DNA of 64,000 nt from Streptomyces sp. NBC_01551 (GTDB lineage Bacteria; Actinomycetota; Actinomycetes; Streptomycetales; Streptomycetaceae), in NCBI RefSeq assembly GCF_026339935.1, contig NZ_JAPEPX010000001.1, forward strand, positions 6,351,501 to 6,415,500, written 5' to 3'. Position numbers and translations under genes: made by a program. This document shows, piece by piece, positions 42,243-49,672 of the stretch. Each line of letters opens with the position of its first letter. The first letter of the stretch is position 1. Under the pieces are notes generated by a model, which worked only from the letters and a program-made list of their open reading frames with translations, made no database searches and was not told where the DNA came from.

Positions 42243-43166
42243 GTGCAGTTGTCCGCGCACCCGGCGGCGGTCCGGATCCGCGCCGGGCTTCCGGTGACCG
42301 GCGAGGTCGTGTATGCCGTCGGCTCGCTGTGGATCTCCTCCACCATGGTCCGCAACTGGCCCGACCCCCAGGGCTACTGGCGCGACACCGACGCCCTCGC
42401 CTACGCGCTCCTCGTCGCGAGCTACCTGCCGCTCGCCCTGCGGCGGCGATTCCCCGTCGCCATCCTGGCGAGCACCGCGTTCTGCGTCGCCGCGTACTTC
42501 ACCCTCGGCTACTACCACGTCGTCGCCGTCTGCGGGCTGCTCCTCCCGCTCTACACCGTCGCCTCGCTCATCCCCCGCCGGGTGTCGGCCCGGTGCGCGG
42601 CCGGGGCGCTGCTCGTGCTCCTGTGGGGCACCCGGCTCGCCGAACCGGGGATCGGGCCGCTCAGCGCCCGCGAGGCCCTCGCGGAGATGCGCCGGATGCT
42701 GGTCCTGCTGCGCGCGCGGGAGGCGGCGCCCGCCGACCCGGCCCTGCCCGGCGTACCCCGACTCGCGCAGCTCGACGAGCCCGCCAAGCGGGTCGGCGAG
42801 GCCGGGGTGGGCGTCGACGTACAGGTCACGGGCGCGGCGTACCCGCTGCCGTCCGGGATCGACCTGTGCGCGTACCGCGTCGTCCAGGAGGCGCTGACGA
42901 ACGTGCTGAAGCACGCGCCCGCCGCCCGGACCACCGTTCGCGTGCACTACGCCGAGGACGAGGTCCGGGTACGGGTGAAGGACGACGGAAAGGGGCATGC
43001 CGGCGCGCGGGATTCAGTCCCTCGCGGGGCGCCCGGCCAGGGCTTGATCGGCATGCGCGAGCGGGCGACGATCTACCACGGCACGGTGAGCGCCGAACCC
43101 GCCCCCGAGGGCGGATTCGAGGTCAGGCTGCGGATTCCCGTGCCCCGGGCCGGCCGTGGTGCGTGA
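42243..43166 (+). CDS. Sensor histidine kinase lacking the phosphoacceptor domain
   Basis: 307 residues resembling NarL/DesK-type Streptomyces sensor kinases. The N-terminal half has four or five membrane segments to about residue 138. Normally a long dimerisation/phosphoacceptor helix (containing a His in an ELHD-like motif) follows. Here the membrane segment ends and, within a few residues, the sequence resumes at LSAREALAEMRRML, a part located after that helix. The ATPase core is present: YRVVQEALTNVLKHAP (N-box) and KDDGKG with GQGLIGMRERA. So the kinase probably cannot autophosphorylate on the usual His. GTG at 42243. Confidence 0.78.
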   Translation: MQLSAHPAAVRIRAGLPVTGEVVYAVGSLWISSTMVRNWPDPQGYWRDTDALAYALLVASYLPLALRRRFPVAILASTAFCVAAYFTLGYYHVVAVCGLLLPLYTVASLIPRRVSARCAAGALLVLLWGTRLAEPGIGPLSAREALAEMRRMLVLLRAREAAPADPALPGVPRLAQLDEPAKRVGEAGVGVDVQVTGAAYPLPSGIDLCAYRVVQEALTNVLKHAPAARTTVRVHYAEDEVRVRVKDDGKGHAGARDSVPRGAPGQGLIGMRERATIYHGTVSAEPAPEGGFEVRLRIPVPRAGRGA

Positions 43167-43210
43167 ACCGGGACCGGGCGAGCCGGGCGAGCTGGGGAGG
43201 AGGTGCGGCG

Positions 43211-43963
43211 ATGCCGAGCGTGCTCGTCGTAGACGACCAGTTCCTCATCAGGTCCGGGCTGACCGCGCTGCTGACCGCCGCGCCCGGCTTCGAGGTCGCC
43301 GGGGAGGCCGCGGACGGCGAGGAGGCGGTGCGGCTCGCCGCCGAGACCCGCCCCGACGTCGTCCTCATGGACATCCGGATGCCCGGGACCGACGGGATCG
43401 CCGCCACCGAGCGGATCCTGGCGCAGTACGCGGAGCGCGTGAGGGAGCCGGAGCGCGCGGAGAACGCGGGGCGCGCGGGGGAGCCGGAGCGCGTGGGCGA
43501 GCCGGAGCGCGCCGGGGAGGCGGGCGGACGCGGGGGCCCCAAGGTGCTCGTGCTGACCACCTTCGACTCCGACGAGCACGTCTACCGCGCCCTGCGGGTC
43601 GGGGCGAGCGGCTTCCTCGTCAAGGACACCCCGCCCGACCGGCTGCTCGCCGCCATCGCCACCGTCCACGCCGGCGAGATGCTGTTCAGCCCGCGCGCCC
43701 TGCGCGGACTGATCGACACCTACGCCGCCCCGGTCGCCGGCGCCCCGTACCCCGCTCTGGACACCCTCACCCCGCGCGAGCGCGAGGTGCTCGGCCTGGT
43801 CGGTGCCGGGTTGGCCAACGGCGACATCGCCGCCCGGCTCGTCCTGAGCGCCGCCACCGTCAAGACCCACGTACACCGCTGCATGAGCAAGCTGGCCCTG
43901 TCCAGCCGCGCGCAGGCCGTGGTCGTCGCGCACGAGTTCGGGCTCGCCGTCCGGACGCCGTGA
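43211..43963 (+). CDS. NarL/FixJ response regulator with a repeat insertion
   Basis: 250 residues: receiver domain with Asp8/Asp9, phosphorylation site Asp54 (LMDIRMPG) and Lys138 (FLVKDT), and a C-terminal LuxR-type helix-turn-helix (LTPREREVLGLVGAGLANGDIA). Between the third helix and fourth strand (residues about 74-109) there is a Glu/Arg-rich insertion containing repeated EPER units (REPERAEN, GEPERVGEPERAGE), absent from normal receivers at this point. GGAGG precedes the ATG. Likely co-transcribed with the preceding kinase, 44 bp apart. Confidence 0.87.
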   Translation: MPSVLVVDDQFLIRSGLTALLTAAPGFEVAGEAADGEEAVRLAAETRPDVVLMDIRMPGTDGIAATERILAQYAERVREPERAENAGRAGEPERVGEPERAGEAGGRGGPKVLVLTTFDSDEHVYRALRVGASGFLVKDTPPDRLLAAIATVHAGEMLFSPRALRGLIDTYAAPVAGAPYPALDTLTPREREVLGLVGAGLANGDIAARLVLSAATVKTHVHRCMSKLALSSRAQAVVVAHEFGLAVRTP

Positions 43964-44059
43964 CGGCGTGCCGGAGCCGCGTGACCTGGATGGCCTGAAC
44001 CAACCGTCTTCGAGGCCTTCCGGATGCGGGCGGCGGCCACCGGCGCCAGAGTGGGCCGC

Positions 44060-44434
44060 ATGGGTATCGAAGACTACAGCGGCGGCCCAGGGCCCCAGCA
44101 GACCGGCGTCATGGTCGTCACGACCAACGACGTCCCCGGCTACCGGGTCGAGCAGGTCATCGGGGAGGTCTTCGGCCTCACCGTGCGCTCCCGCCACCTG
44201 GGAAGCCAGATCGGCGCGGGCCTGAAGTCGATGATCGGCGGCGAGCTGAAGGGCCTCACCAAGACGCTGGTGGAGACCCGCAACCAGGCCATGGAGCGGC
44301 TCATCGAGGCGGCGAAGGCGCGGGGCGCGAACGCGGTGCTCGCGATGCGCTTCGACGTGACCGACGCCGCCGACGTGGGCACCGAGGTGTGCGCGTACGG
44401 GACAGCCGTGGTCCTGGTCCCGTCGGCCGGCTGA
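44060..44434 (+). CDS. YbjQ (UPF0145) family protein
   Basis: 124 residues with the family core: VMVVTTNDVPGYRVEQVIGEVFGLTVRS and RGANAVLAMRFDV. These small proteins form pentamers in known structures; function unknown. ATG at 44060 is preceded at seven bases by CAGAGT, a -10-like hexamer, and lacks a Shine-Dalgarno, so it may be leaderless. Alternative start at an upstream in-frame ATG adds 12 residues without support. Confidence 0.83.
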   Translation: MGIEDYSGGPGPQQTGVMVVTTNDVPGYRVEQVIGEVFGLTVRSRHLGSQIGAGLKSMIGGELKGLTKTLVETRNQAMERLIEAAKARGANAVLAMRFDVTDAADVGTEVCAYGTAVVLVPSAG

Positions 44435-44467
44435 CCCGCGCCAACCGCCGCGGCGGCGGCCGGCCCC

Positions 44468-44577
44468 GTGACGATCAGCTCGCCCGAGCTGTCCGTCACC
44501 GTGGACAGCGCCTTCCCGCGTGTCGTCGACTACACCCGCCGCGCCACCGGGGACGTCCTGCACGGCAACGAGGAGGG
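44468..44577 (+). pseudogene. Fragment of a secreted glycosidase domain
   Basis: A short in-frame segment reading VTISSPELSVTVDSAFPRVV and DYTRRATGDVLHGNE resembles the N-terminal beta-domain of actinobacterial endo-alpha-N-acetylgalactosaminidase-like enzymes, in which a similar block occurs early in the protein. It is not followed by matching sequence; the frame continues into the antisense of the EamA gene. No signal peptide precedes it. Probable decayed insertion remnant; family assignment is tentative. Confidence 0.4.
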
Positions 44578-44608
44578 GGCTTCAGCGGGGCGCCTTCAGA
44601 GGGGGCCC

Positions 44609-45556
44609 TCAAGGGGCCGTGCGCGGCGCGGACGGTGCGGGCTCCCGCAGGCCCGCCGCCAGCCCGGCGAGGACCACGGCCAGGCCCAGCCAGACCGCCG
44701 GGCCCGGTACCCCGCCCCCGGTCAGGACCCCGGCGCCGGCCGCGGCGAGCGGGGCGACGCCGGTCAGCAGCCCGGCTCGGCCGGAGCCCACGGCGGCCAC
44801 GGTGCGGTACCAGAGCAGGAAGGCCACCGCAGTCACCATCACGGCCAGGTACCCGGCGGCCGCCCACTGGTCCGGGCCCAGCTCCACGAGGTCCGCCGGG
44901 CGCTCGAAGAGCAGGGTGAGCCCCGCCAGCATCACCGCCCCCAGCCACACCGCGTGCAGCGACACCCCCCACGCGCCGTGCCGCCGCAGCACCGGCACCG
45001 CGAGCAGCGTGAACCCCGCCTCGCAGGCCAGCGCGAGCGCGGCCCAGGCCACCCCGGCGGCGTCCGTGCGGCCGGTCCCCTCCACCAGTACGGCCCCGGC
45101 CACGACGACCGGGGCGGCCAGCAGGATCCGGCGGCGGGGCCGACGGCCCTCCAGCAGCGGGCCGATCACCCCGAGGAGGACCGGCACGGAAGCCACCGCG
45201 ACGGCGATGACGGCCGGTTCGGCGTGCGCGACGCCACGTACGACGGCCACGTTGAACAGGACCAGGCCCGTCGCGGCGATCCCCGCCAGCCACAGCCATT
45301 CCCGGCCGCGCGGGAGCAGCAGTCGCACCCGCGCGGCCCGGGCGAGGGCGAGCAGGATCAGCGCGGCGGCCGCGTAGCGGACGGCCTGGGTGGCGAACAG
45401 CGGGGCGTCGACGAGCGAGCGGGAGACGGTGACGCTGCTGCCGACCAGGGCCATGCCGGCGATACCGGGCGCGAGGTCGCGCAGCGAGGCGGAGGGGGCG
45501 GGTGGGGCGGAGGGGACGAGGGTGGCGGGTGCGGGGTGGGTGGTGAGTGGCTCCAT
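44609..45556 (-). CDS. EamA/DMT-family exporter
   Basis: 315 residues, ten predicted helices in two EamA halves (LVGSSVTVSRSLVDAPLFATQAVRYAAAALIL and AWAALALACEAGFTLLAVPVL). A small-metabolite or drug exporter of unknown substrate. Its ATG is only 29 bp from the divergent MocR-type regulator, so the two promoters and any operator must overlap, and the regulator is the natural controller. Confidence 0.85.
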   Translation of the reverse strand: MEPLTTHPAPATLVPSAPPAPSASLRDLAPGIAGMALVGSSVTVSRSLVDAPLFATQAVRYAAAALILLALARAARVRLLLPRGREWLWLAGIAATGLVLFNVAVVRGVAHAEPAVIAVAVASVPVLLGVIGPLLEGRRPRRRILLAAPVVVAGAVLVEGTGRTDAAGVAWAALALACEAGFTLLAVPVLRRHGAWGVSLHAVWLGAVMLAGLTLLFERPADLVELGPDQWAAAGYLAVMVTAVAFLLWYRTVAAVGSGRAGLLTGVAPLAAAGAGVLTGGGVPGPAVWLGLAVVLAGLAAGLREPAPSAPRTAP

Positions 45557-45585
45557 ACGATCGAGCCTGGCCCCAGAATGGTCCC

Positions 45586-47091
45586 ATGAGCAGGTCCAAT
45601 GAGAGCGTGTCCCAGGGGTCCAAAGCCGGATCGGACTTCCTCCAGCTCGACCTCGGCCGGGCCCCGCTCGGCGGCCGCACCGAGTGGCTCGCCGGGCGCC
45701 TGCGCGCCGCGATCGCCGACGGCACGCTCCCGGTCGGCACCCGGCTGCCCGCCAGCCGGGTCCTCGCCGCCGAACTCGGCGTCTCGCGCGGCCTGGTCAC
45801 CGAGGCCTACCAGCGGCTGGCCGAGACCGGCCAGGTGGCGGGGCGCGGCCGGGGCGGCACCGTCGTGGTCGCGGCCCCACCGCCCGCGCCGGCCGCCCCC
45901 GTGCGCACCCCGGACCGCGGTGGGCTGGTGGACGCGCTGCGCGCCGTACCCTGCCGGATCGACCTCTCGCCCGGGGTACCCGACCTCACCGCCTTCCCCC
46001 GTACCGCCTGGCTCCAGGCCGAACGCCGGGTCCTCGGCGGCCTCACCGCGGCCGACTTCGGCTACGGCAACCCGCAGGGCGCGCCCGCGCTGCGGGAGGC
46101 GGTGGCCGGCTGGCTGGCCCGCAACCGCGGCATCCGGGCGGACCCCGACGAGGTGGTGATCGTCGCCGGCGTCGCCCAGGCGCTGGCCCTCCTCGCCGTG
46201 GTGCTCCGCGAGGACGGCGTCCGGCGGATCGCGGTGGAGGACCCCGGCTCGCTCGGGGCGCGGCAGCAACTGGAGTACGGGCGGCTGGAGACGGCCCCGG
46301 TACGGGTGGACGCGGGCGGCTTGGACGTTGCCGCGCTCCGGGAGAGCGGGGCCGCGGCGGTCCTGCTGACGCCCGCGCACCAGTTCCCGACCGGCGTCGT
46401 CCTCGACGGCGAGCGCCGCCGGGAGTTGCTGGGCTGGGCGGCCGCGGGGGGAGTGGTCATCGAGGACGACTACGACGCCGAGCACCGCTACGACCGCGCG
46501 CCGGTCCCCGCGTTGAAGGCGATGTTGCCCGAGCGGGTCTGCTACGCGGGCAGCGTGTCCAAACTGCTCGCGCCCGCGCTCCGGTTGGGCTGGGTGCTGG
46601 CGCCGGAGCGCTACCGGGACGCGGTGGTTCAGGCCAAGCGGTACGCGGACCTCGGCAACGCGGTGCTGGCGCAGCTGGTGCTGGCCGACCTGATGGACTC
46701 CGGGGAGCTGGAACGCCACCTGCGCTTCGTGCGGCGGCGCCACCGCCGCCGCCGGGACGCGATGCTGCGGGCGATCGCGGCCCGTTTGCCGGGAGCCCGG
46801 GTCCACGGCGCGGCGGCGGGGCTGCACCTGATGGTCACCTTCGACGAGGACCGCTTCGAGGACACCGCCCTCGCCTCGGCGGCCCTCGGCCTCGGCGTCA
46901 AGGCGCACCCGCTGTCCTGGCACCGCCTCGGACCGGGCCCGCCCGGGCTGATCCTGGGCTACGCGGCGGGCCCGGCCGGCGAGATCGAGGAGGGCGTCGC
47001 GGTCTTCGGCGAAGCCTTGGGGACACTGCGGCGAAAAGTTTTTTCGCCGGGGCGGCAACCTCCGGCCCGGTCGCGCGTCGTGCGGGGGTGA
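45586..47091 (+). CDS. MocR-type regulator (GntR HTH plus aminotransferase fold)
   Basis: 501 residues. N-terminal GntR winged helix (about 30-95, LPASRVLAAELGVSRGLVTEAYQRL) joined to a fold-type I aminotransferase domain with the PLP-binding Lys326 (AGSVSKLLAPALRLGW) and the Asp of IEDDYDAEH. MocR regulators such as PdxR and GabR use PLP or amino-acid adducts as signal. ATG at 45586 with CAGAAT six bases upstream, consistent with a leaderless start. Divergent from EamA. Confidence 0.85.
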   Translation: MSRSNESVSQGSKAGSDFLQLDLGRAPLGGRTEWLAGRLRAAIADGTLPVGTRLPASRVLAAELGVSRGLVTEAYQRLAETGQVAGRGRGGTVVVAAPPPAPAAPVRTPDRGGLVDALRAVPCRIDLSPGVPDLTAFPRTAWLQAERRVLGGLTAADFGYGNPQGAPALREAVAGWLARNRGIRADPDEVVIVAGVAQALALLAVVLREDGVRRIAVEDPGSLGARQQLEYGRLETAPVRVDAGGLDVAALRESGAAAVLLTPAHQFPTGVVLDGERRRELLGWAAAGGVVIEDDYDAEHRYDRAPVPALKAMLPERVCYAGSVSKLLAPALRLGWVLAPERYRDAVVQAKRYADLGNAVLAQLVLADLMDSGELERHLRFVRRRHRRRRDAMLRAIAARLPGARVHGAAAGLHLMVTFDEDRFEDTALASAALGLGVKAHPLSWHRLGPGPPGLILGYAAGPAGEIEEGVAVFGEALGTLRRKVFSPGRQPPARSRVVRG

Positions 47092-47141
47092 AGGGCGTGA
47101 TCCCGCGCCCCTCACCGACCGTGGAGAACCGGAGAACCACC

Positions 47142-47636
47142 GTGAAGAACCTGAAGAGCGTCACCCCGACCGCCCGCCGGGTGGCCGCCGTCACCACCGC
47201 CGCCGCCGGGGTGGCCGTCGCTCTCGCCGCCGGGCCGGCCTTCGCCGCGCAGGGCCCGTCCGCCATGCCGTCGCCCGTCCCCAGCGTGTCGGCCAGCACC
47301 GCCCCGGCGCCCTCCGTCAGCGTCCCGCCGCGCGGTACGCCCACCCCGAGCCGCAGCGTCCCGCCGCGCGGTACGCCCACCCCGAGCCGCAGCGTCCCGC
47401 CGACCTCCGCCCCGTCGCCGTCGGTGAGCCGCGCCCCCGGCAGCGCCACCCCGTCCCCCGCGCCGAGCGGCGTCCCGTCGGCCGCGCCCAGCGCCACCCC
47501 CGGCGGCGGCGAGGGTTCCGAGCTCGCGCATACTGGCTCCTCCGCCACCACCATGGCCCTCGGGGCCGGCGCCGTCGCGCTGATCGCCGTCGGTGGCGGC
47601 GCCCTGTACACCGTGCGGCGCCGCGTCAGCAGCTGA
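47142..47636 (+). CDS. LAxTG sortase-substrate surface protein with Pro/Ser/Thr repeat
   Basis: 164 residues: a signal peptide (cleavage near AFA-AQ at 38), a Pro/Ser/Thr-rich stalk with a 12-residue tandem repeat SVPPRGTPTPSR (two full copies at 47318-47389 plus a partial), then LAHTG, a hydrophobic helix and a basic tail (RRR). The LAxTG motif is that of class E sortase substrates in Streptomyces. GTG at 47142 has GGAG seven bases upstream. It is followed after eight bases by a sigma factor gene. Confidence 0.8.
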   Translation: MKNLKSVTPTARRVAAVTTAAAGVAVALAAGPAFAAQGPSAMPSPVPSVSASTAPAPSVSVPPRGTPTPSRSVPPRGTPTPSRSVPPTSAPSPSVSRAPGSATPSPAPSGVPSAAPSATPGGGEGSELAHTGSSATTMALGAGAVALIAVGGGALYTVRRRVSS

Positions 47637-47643
47637 GGAACCC

Positions 47644-48318
47644 GTGCTCCACCTCGTCTCAACCGCAGGCCCCCTCGCTCCCGGTCACGGCCGGGAGCGG
47701 CGGGGTCCGTGGTGGTGGCTGCTGCGCCGGGAGCGGCCCGCCCCGGCCGCTGAGCGCCGGCCGCGCCAGTTCTCGTACACCTACGGCCAGGAACAGGACC
47801 GCTCCGGCTCCGGGCACGGCGATTTCGGCCAATCTCCCACCGTGAGCGCGCTCTACCACGCGCACCGGCTGCGCATGGTGCGCCTCGCGGTGCTGCTCGT
47901 CGACGACCTCGCCACCGCCGAGGACGTGGTGCAGGACGCGTTCACCGCCCTCTACCGGCGGCACGGGGAGCACATCACGGAGGTGGACAACGCGCTCGGC
48001 TACCTGCGCACCGCCGTCGTGAACACCTCGCGCTCCGTGCTGCGCCGCCGGCGGACGGCGCGGGCGTGGACCCCGCCCGAGGCCGCCGACGTACCGTCCG
48101 CCGAGGCGCACGTCGTCCTCGACGAGGCGCACCGCGAAGTGCTCGCCGCCCTGGGGCGGTTGACGCCGCGCCGGCGGCAGGTGCTGGTGCTGCGCTACTG
48201 GGCCGACCTGAGCGAGGCGGAGATCGCCGCCACGCTCGGCATAAGTCGGGGCGCGGTCAAATCGAACGCGAGCCGCGGGCTGGACGCGCTGGAACGGATC
48301 CTGGAGGGACGGATATGA
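47644..48318 (+). CDS. Sigma-70 family (SigE-like ECF) sigma factor
   Basis: 224 residues. Region 2 (ALYHAHRLRMVRLAVLLVDDLATAEDVVQDAFTALY) and region 4 (LTPRRRQVLVLRYWADLSEAEIAATLGISRGAVKSNASRGLDALE). The first 75 residues are variable. The GTG at 47644 has GAGGAA four or five bases upstream. The stop overlaps the next ATG (ATGA), a common arrangement for a sigma and its partner. Confidence 0.83.
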   Translation: MLHLVSTAGPLAPGHGRERRGPWWWLLRRERPAPAAERRPRQFSYTYGQEQDRSGSGHGDFGQSPTVSALYHAHRLRMVRLAVLLVDDLATAEDVVQDAFTALYRRHGEHITEVDNALGYLRTAVVNTSRSVLRRRRTARAWTPPEAADVPSAEAHVVLDEAHREVLAALGRLTPRRRQVLVLRYWADLSEAEIAATLGISRGAVKSNASRGLDALERILEGRI

Positions 48319-48899
48319 CGCCGTACGGCGAAGCGCCGGGTGGGAACCCGGCCGAGCGCCCCGTCGAACGGCGGCTGCGGCAGGCCCTGGCCGCGCGGGC
48401 GGGGGAGATCTCCGTGAGCGAGCTGCGGCCCGCCGATCCGCCGGGACCGCACGTCCGCGGGATGTCCGGTGTCGCGTGGCTGCGTACGCGCCGCTTCGCG
48501 CTGCCCCTGGCGGCCGGGCTGGCCGCCGCCGCGACGGTCATCGGCTTCGTCGTCCTCGCGCCCGGGGCCGGCCCGGCGCGCCAGGAGCCGCCGGCCGCGC
48601 CGCCCGAGTTCAGCACCCCGGGTACGCCGCGGCCCCCGAACACCTCCGGTCCGACGCCGCAGCGGGGAACTCCGACGCCGGAGCCGTCGGCTTCGCCGTC
48701 CCCCGGGGGCAGCTCGACGCCGAGTCCCTCCGTGTCGTCGCCGCCGGTTAGCCCGTCGCGGTCCGCCGTTCCGCCCTCGCGGGGCCCGACGCCGTCGGGT
48801 TCCCCGCGGCCGCCGTCGGCGTCCTCGGCCCCGCCGACCGGCACGGGCAGCCCGTCGGCTGCCCGCAGCGCGACGTCGTCGGAGCCGCCGAGGCTCTGA
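48315..48899 (+). CDS. Anti-sigma-like single-pass membrane protein
   Basis: 194 residues: a hydrophilic N-terminal domain (1-60) with VERRLRQALAARAGEIS, one membrane helix (about 62-84), then an extracellular Pro/Ser/Thr-rich tail of about 100 residues. There is no zinc motif, so it is not a classic ZAS anti-sigma. Translational coupling to the sigma gene (ATGA) suggests a partner or regulator role. A 21-base direct repeat ends at the gene end (48889 and 48912). Confidence 0.65.
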   Translation: MTPYGEAPGGNPAERPVERRLRQALAARAGEISVSELRPADPPGPHVRGMSGVAWLRTRRFALPLAAGLAAAATVIGFVVLAPGAGPARQEPPAAPPEFSTPGTPRPPNTSGPTPQRGTPTPEPSASPSPGGSSTPSPSVSSPPVSPSRSAVPPSRGPTPSGSPRPPSASSAPPTGTGSPSAARSATSSEPPRL

Positions 48900-48935
48900 C
48901 GGGCCGAGGAACCGAGGCTCTGACGGGCCGAGAAG

Positions 48936-48975
48936 AAGGGGTGCCCCGCCGATCGCGTCGGCGGGACACCCCTTT
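48936..48975. terminator. Terminator hairpin
   Basis: AAGGGGTG and CCCGCCGA on one side pair with TCGGCGGG and CACCCCTTT on the other, with one mismatch and a TCGCG loop. It follows the sigma/anti-sigma operon (ends 48899) and precedes the convergent MarR gene end (49023), so it can serve both. Confidence 0.75.
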
Positions 48976-49022
48976 CCTCGCGTCGTGCCGCCTCCGCTTC
49001 CTTCGCGTCGGGCGGCTCCGCC

Positions 49023-49505
49023 TCAGGCGGCCCGGGCGGCGCCCGCCACCAGGGACGGCCCGGTGCGGTGCATGTTCTCCAGGGCGGCGACCAGCGGCGC
49101 CAGCTCCGGATCCCGCGCGGCCTCGTCCAGAGCCTCCCGCAGAGCGGCGTCGTTCGTCGGCCGCGCGGCGGCGAGCAGTTCCAGCCCGGCCTCGCTCACG
49201 TCGGTGTAGATGCCGCGCCGGTCGGTGTCGCAGATGAAGCGGTTGAGCAGCCCGCGGTCCTCCAGCCGGCTGACGAGCCGGGTGGTCGCGCTCTGGCTCA
49301 GCACCACCGAGTCGGCGACCTGCTGCATCCGCAGGTGGCCGGTGTGCTGGCGGCTGAGCACGTCCAGCAGGGAGTACTCGCGGACGCTCAGGTCGTGGCC
49401 GCCCTGGAGCGCCCGCTCGATGTGCGCCTCGATCCGGCCGTGCAGGAGGGAGAGGGCACACCAGCCCTGGGAGAGGGCGGTGGTTGCAGTGTCCGCGACC
49501 GTCAT
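49023..49505 (-). CDS. MarR-family regulator
   Basis: 160 residues. Winged helix: LRMQQVADSVVLSQSATTRLVSRLEDRGLL followed by the wing FICDTDRRGIYTDVSE. Divergent from an MFS transporter gene, and the gap between them contains tandem 17-bp repeats (49567-49600), an obvious candidate binding site. AAGGAGG lies before the ATG. Typical role is ligand-relieved repression of the transporter. Confidence 0.86.
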   Translation of the reverse strand: MTVADTATTALSQGWCALSLLHGRIEAHIERALQGGHDLSVREYSLLDVLSRQHTGHLRMQQVADSVVLSQSATTRLVSRLEDRGLLNRFICDTDRRGIYTDVSEAGLELLAAARPTNDAALREALDEAARDPELAPLVAALENMHRTGPSLVAGAARAA

Positions 49506-49566
49506 GGACTCCTCCTTCAGATCCTTCTGAGCGTTGTCTCACCAGGATATGACACTGCCGCAATAG

Positions 49567-49600
49567 CCCGCGTTTGCGATTAACCCGCGCCTGCAACTAA
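49567..49600. repeat. Tandem 17-bp direct repeats between marR and MFS genes
   Basis: Two directly adjacent 17-mers, CCCGCGTTTGCGATTAA (49567-49583) and CCCGCGCCTGCAACTAA (49584-49600), with identical CCCGCG starts and TAA ends. A degenerate third copy may lie just before (ending near 49566). They are 61 bp upstream of the MarR start and 72 bp upstream of the MFS start. Confidence 0.5.
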
Positions 49601-49672
49601 TGTGGTCGCACGTAAGCCGCGAAAGCAACCGAATGCGGCCTGCGCTGTCTCACCTGAAAGACACCTCCCCTC

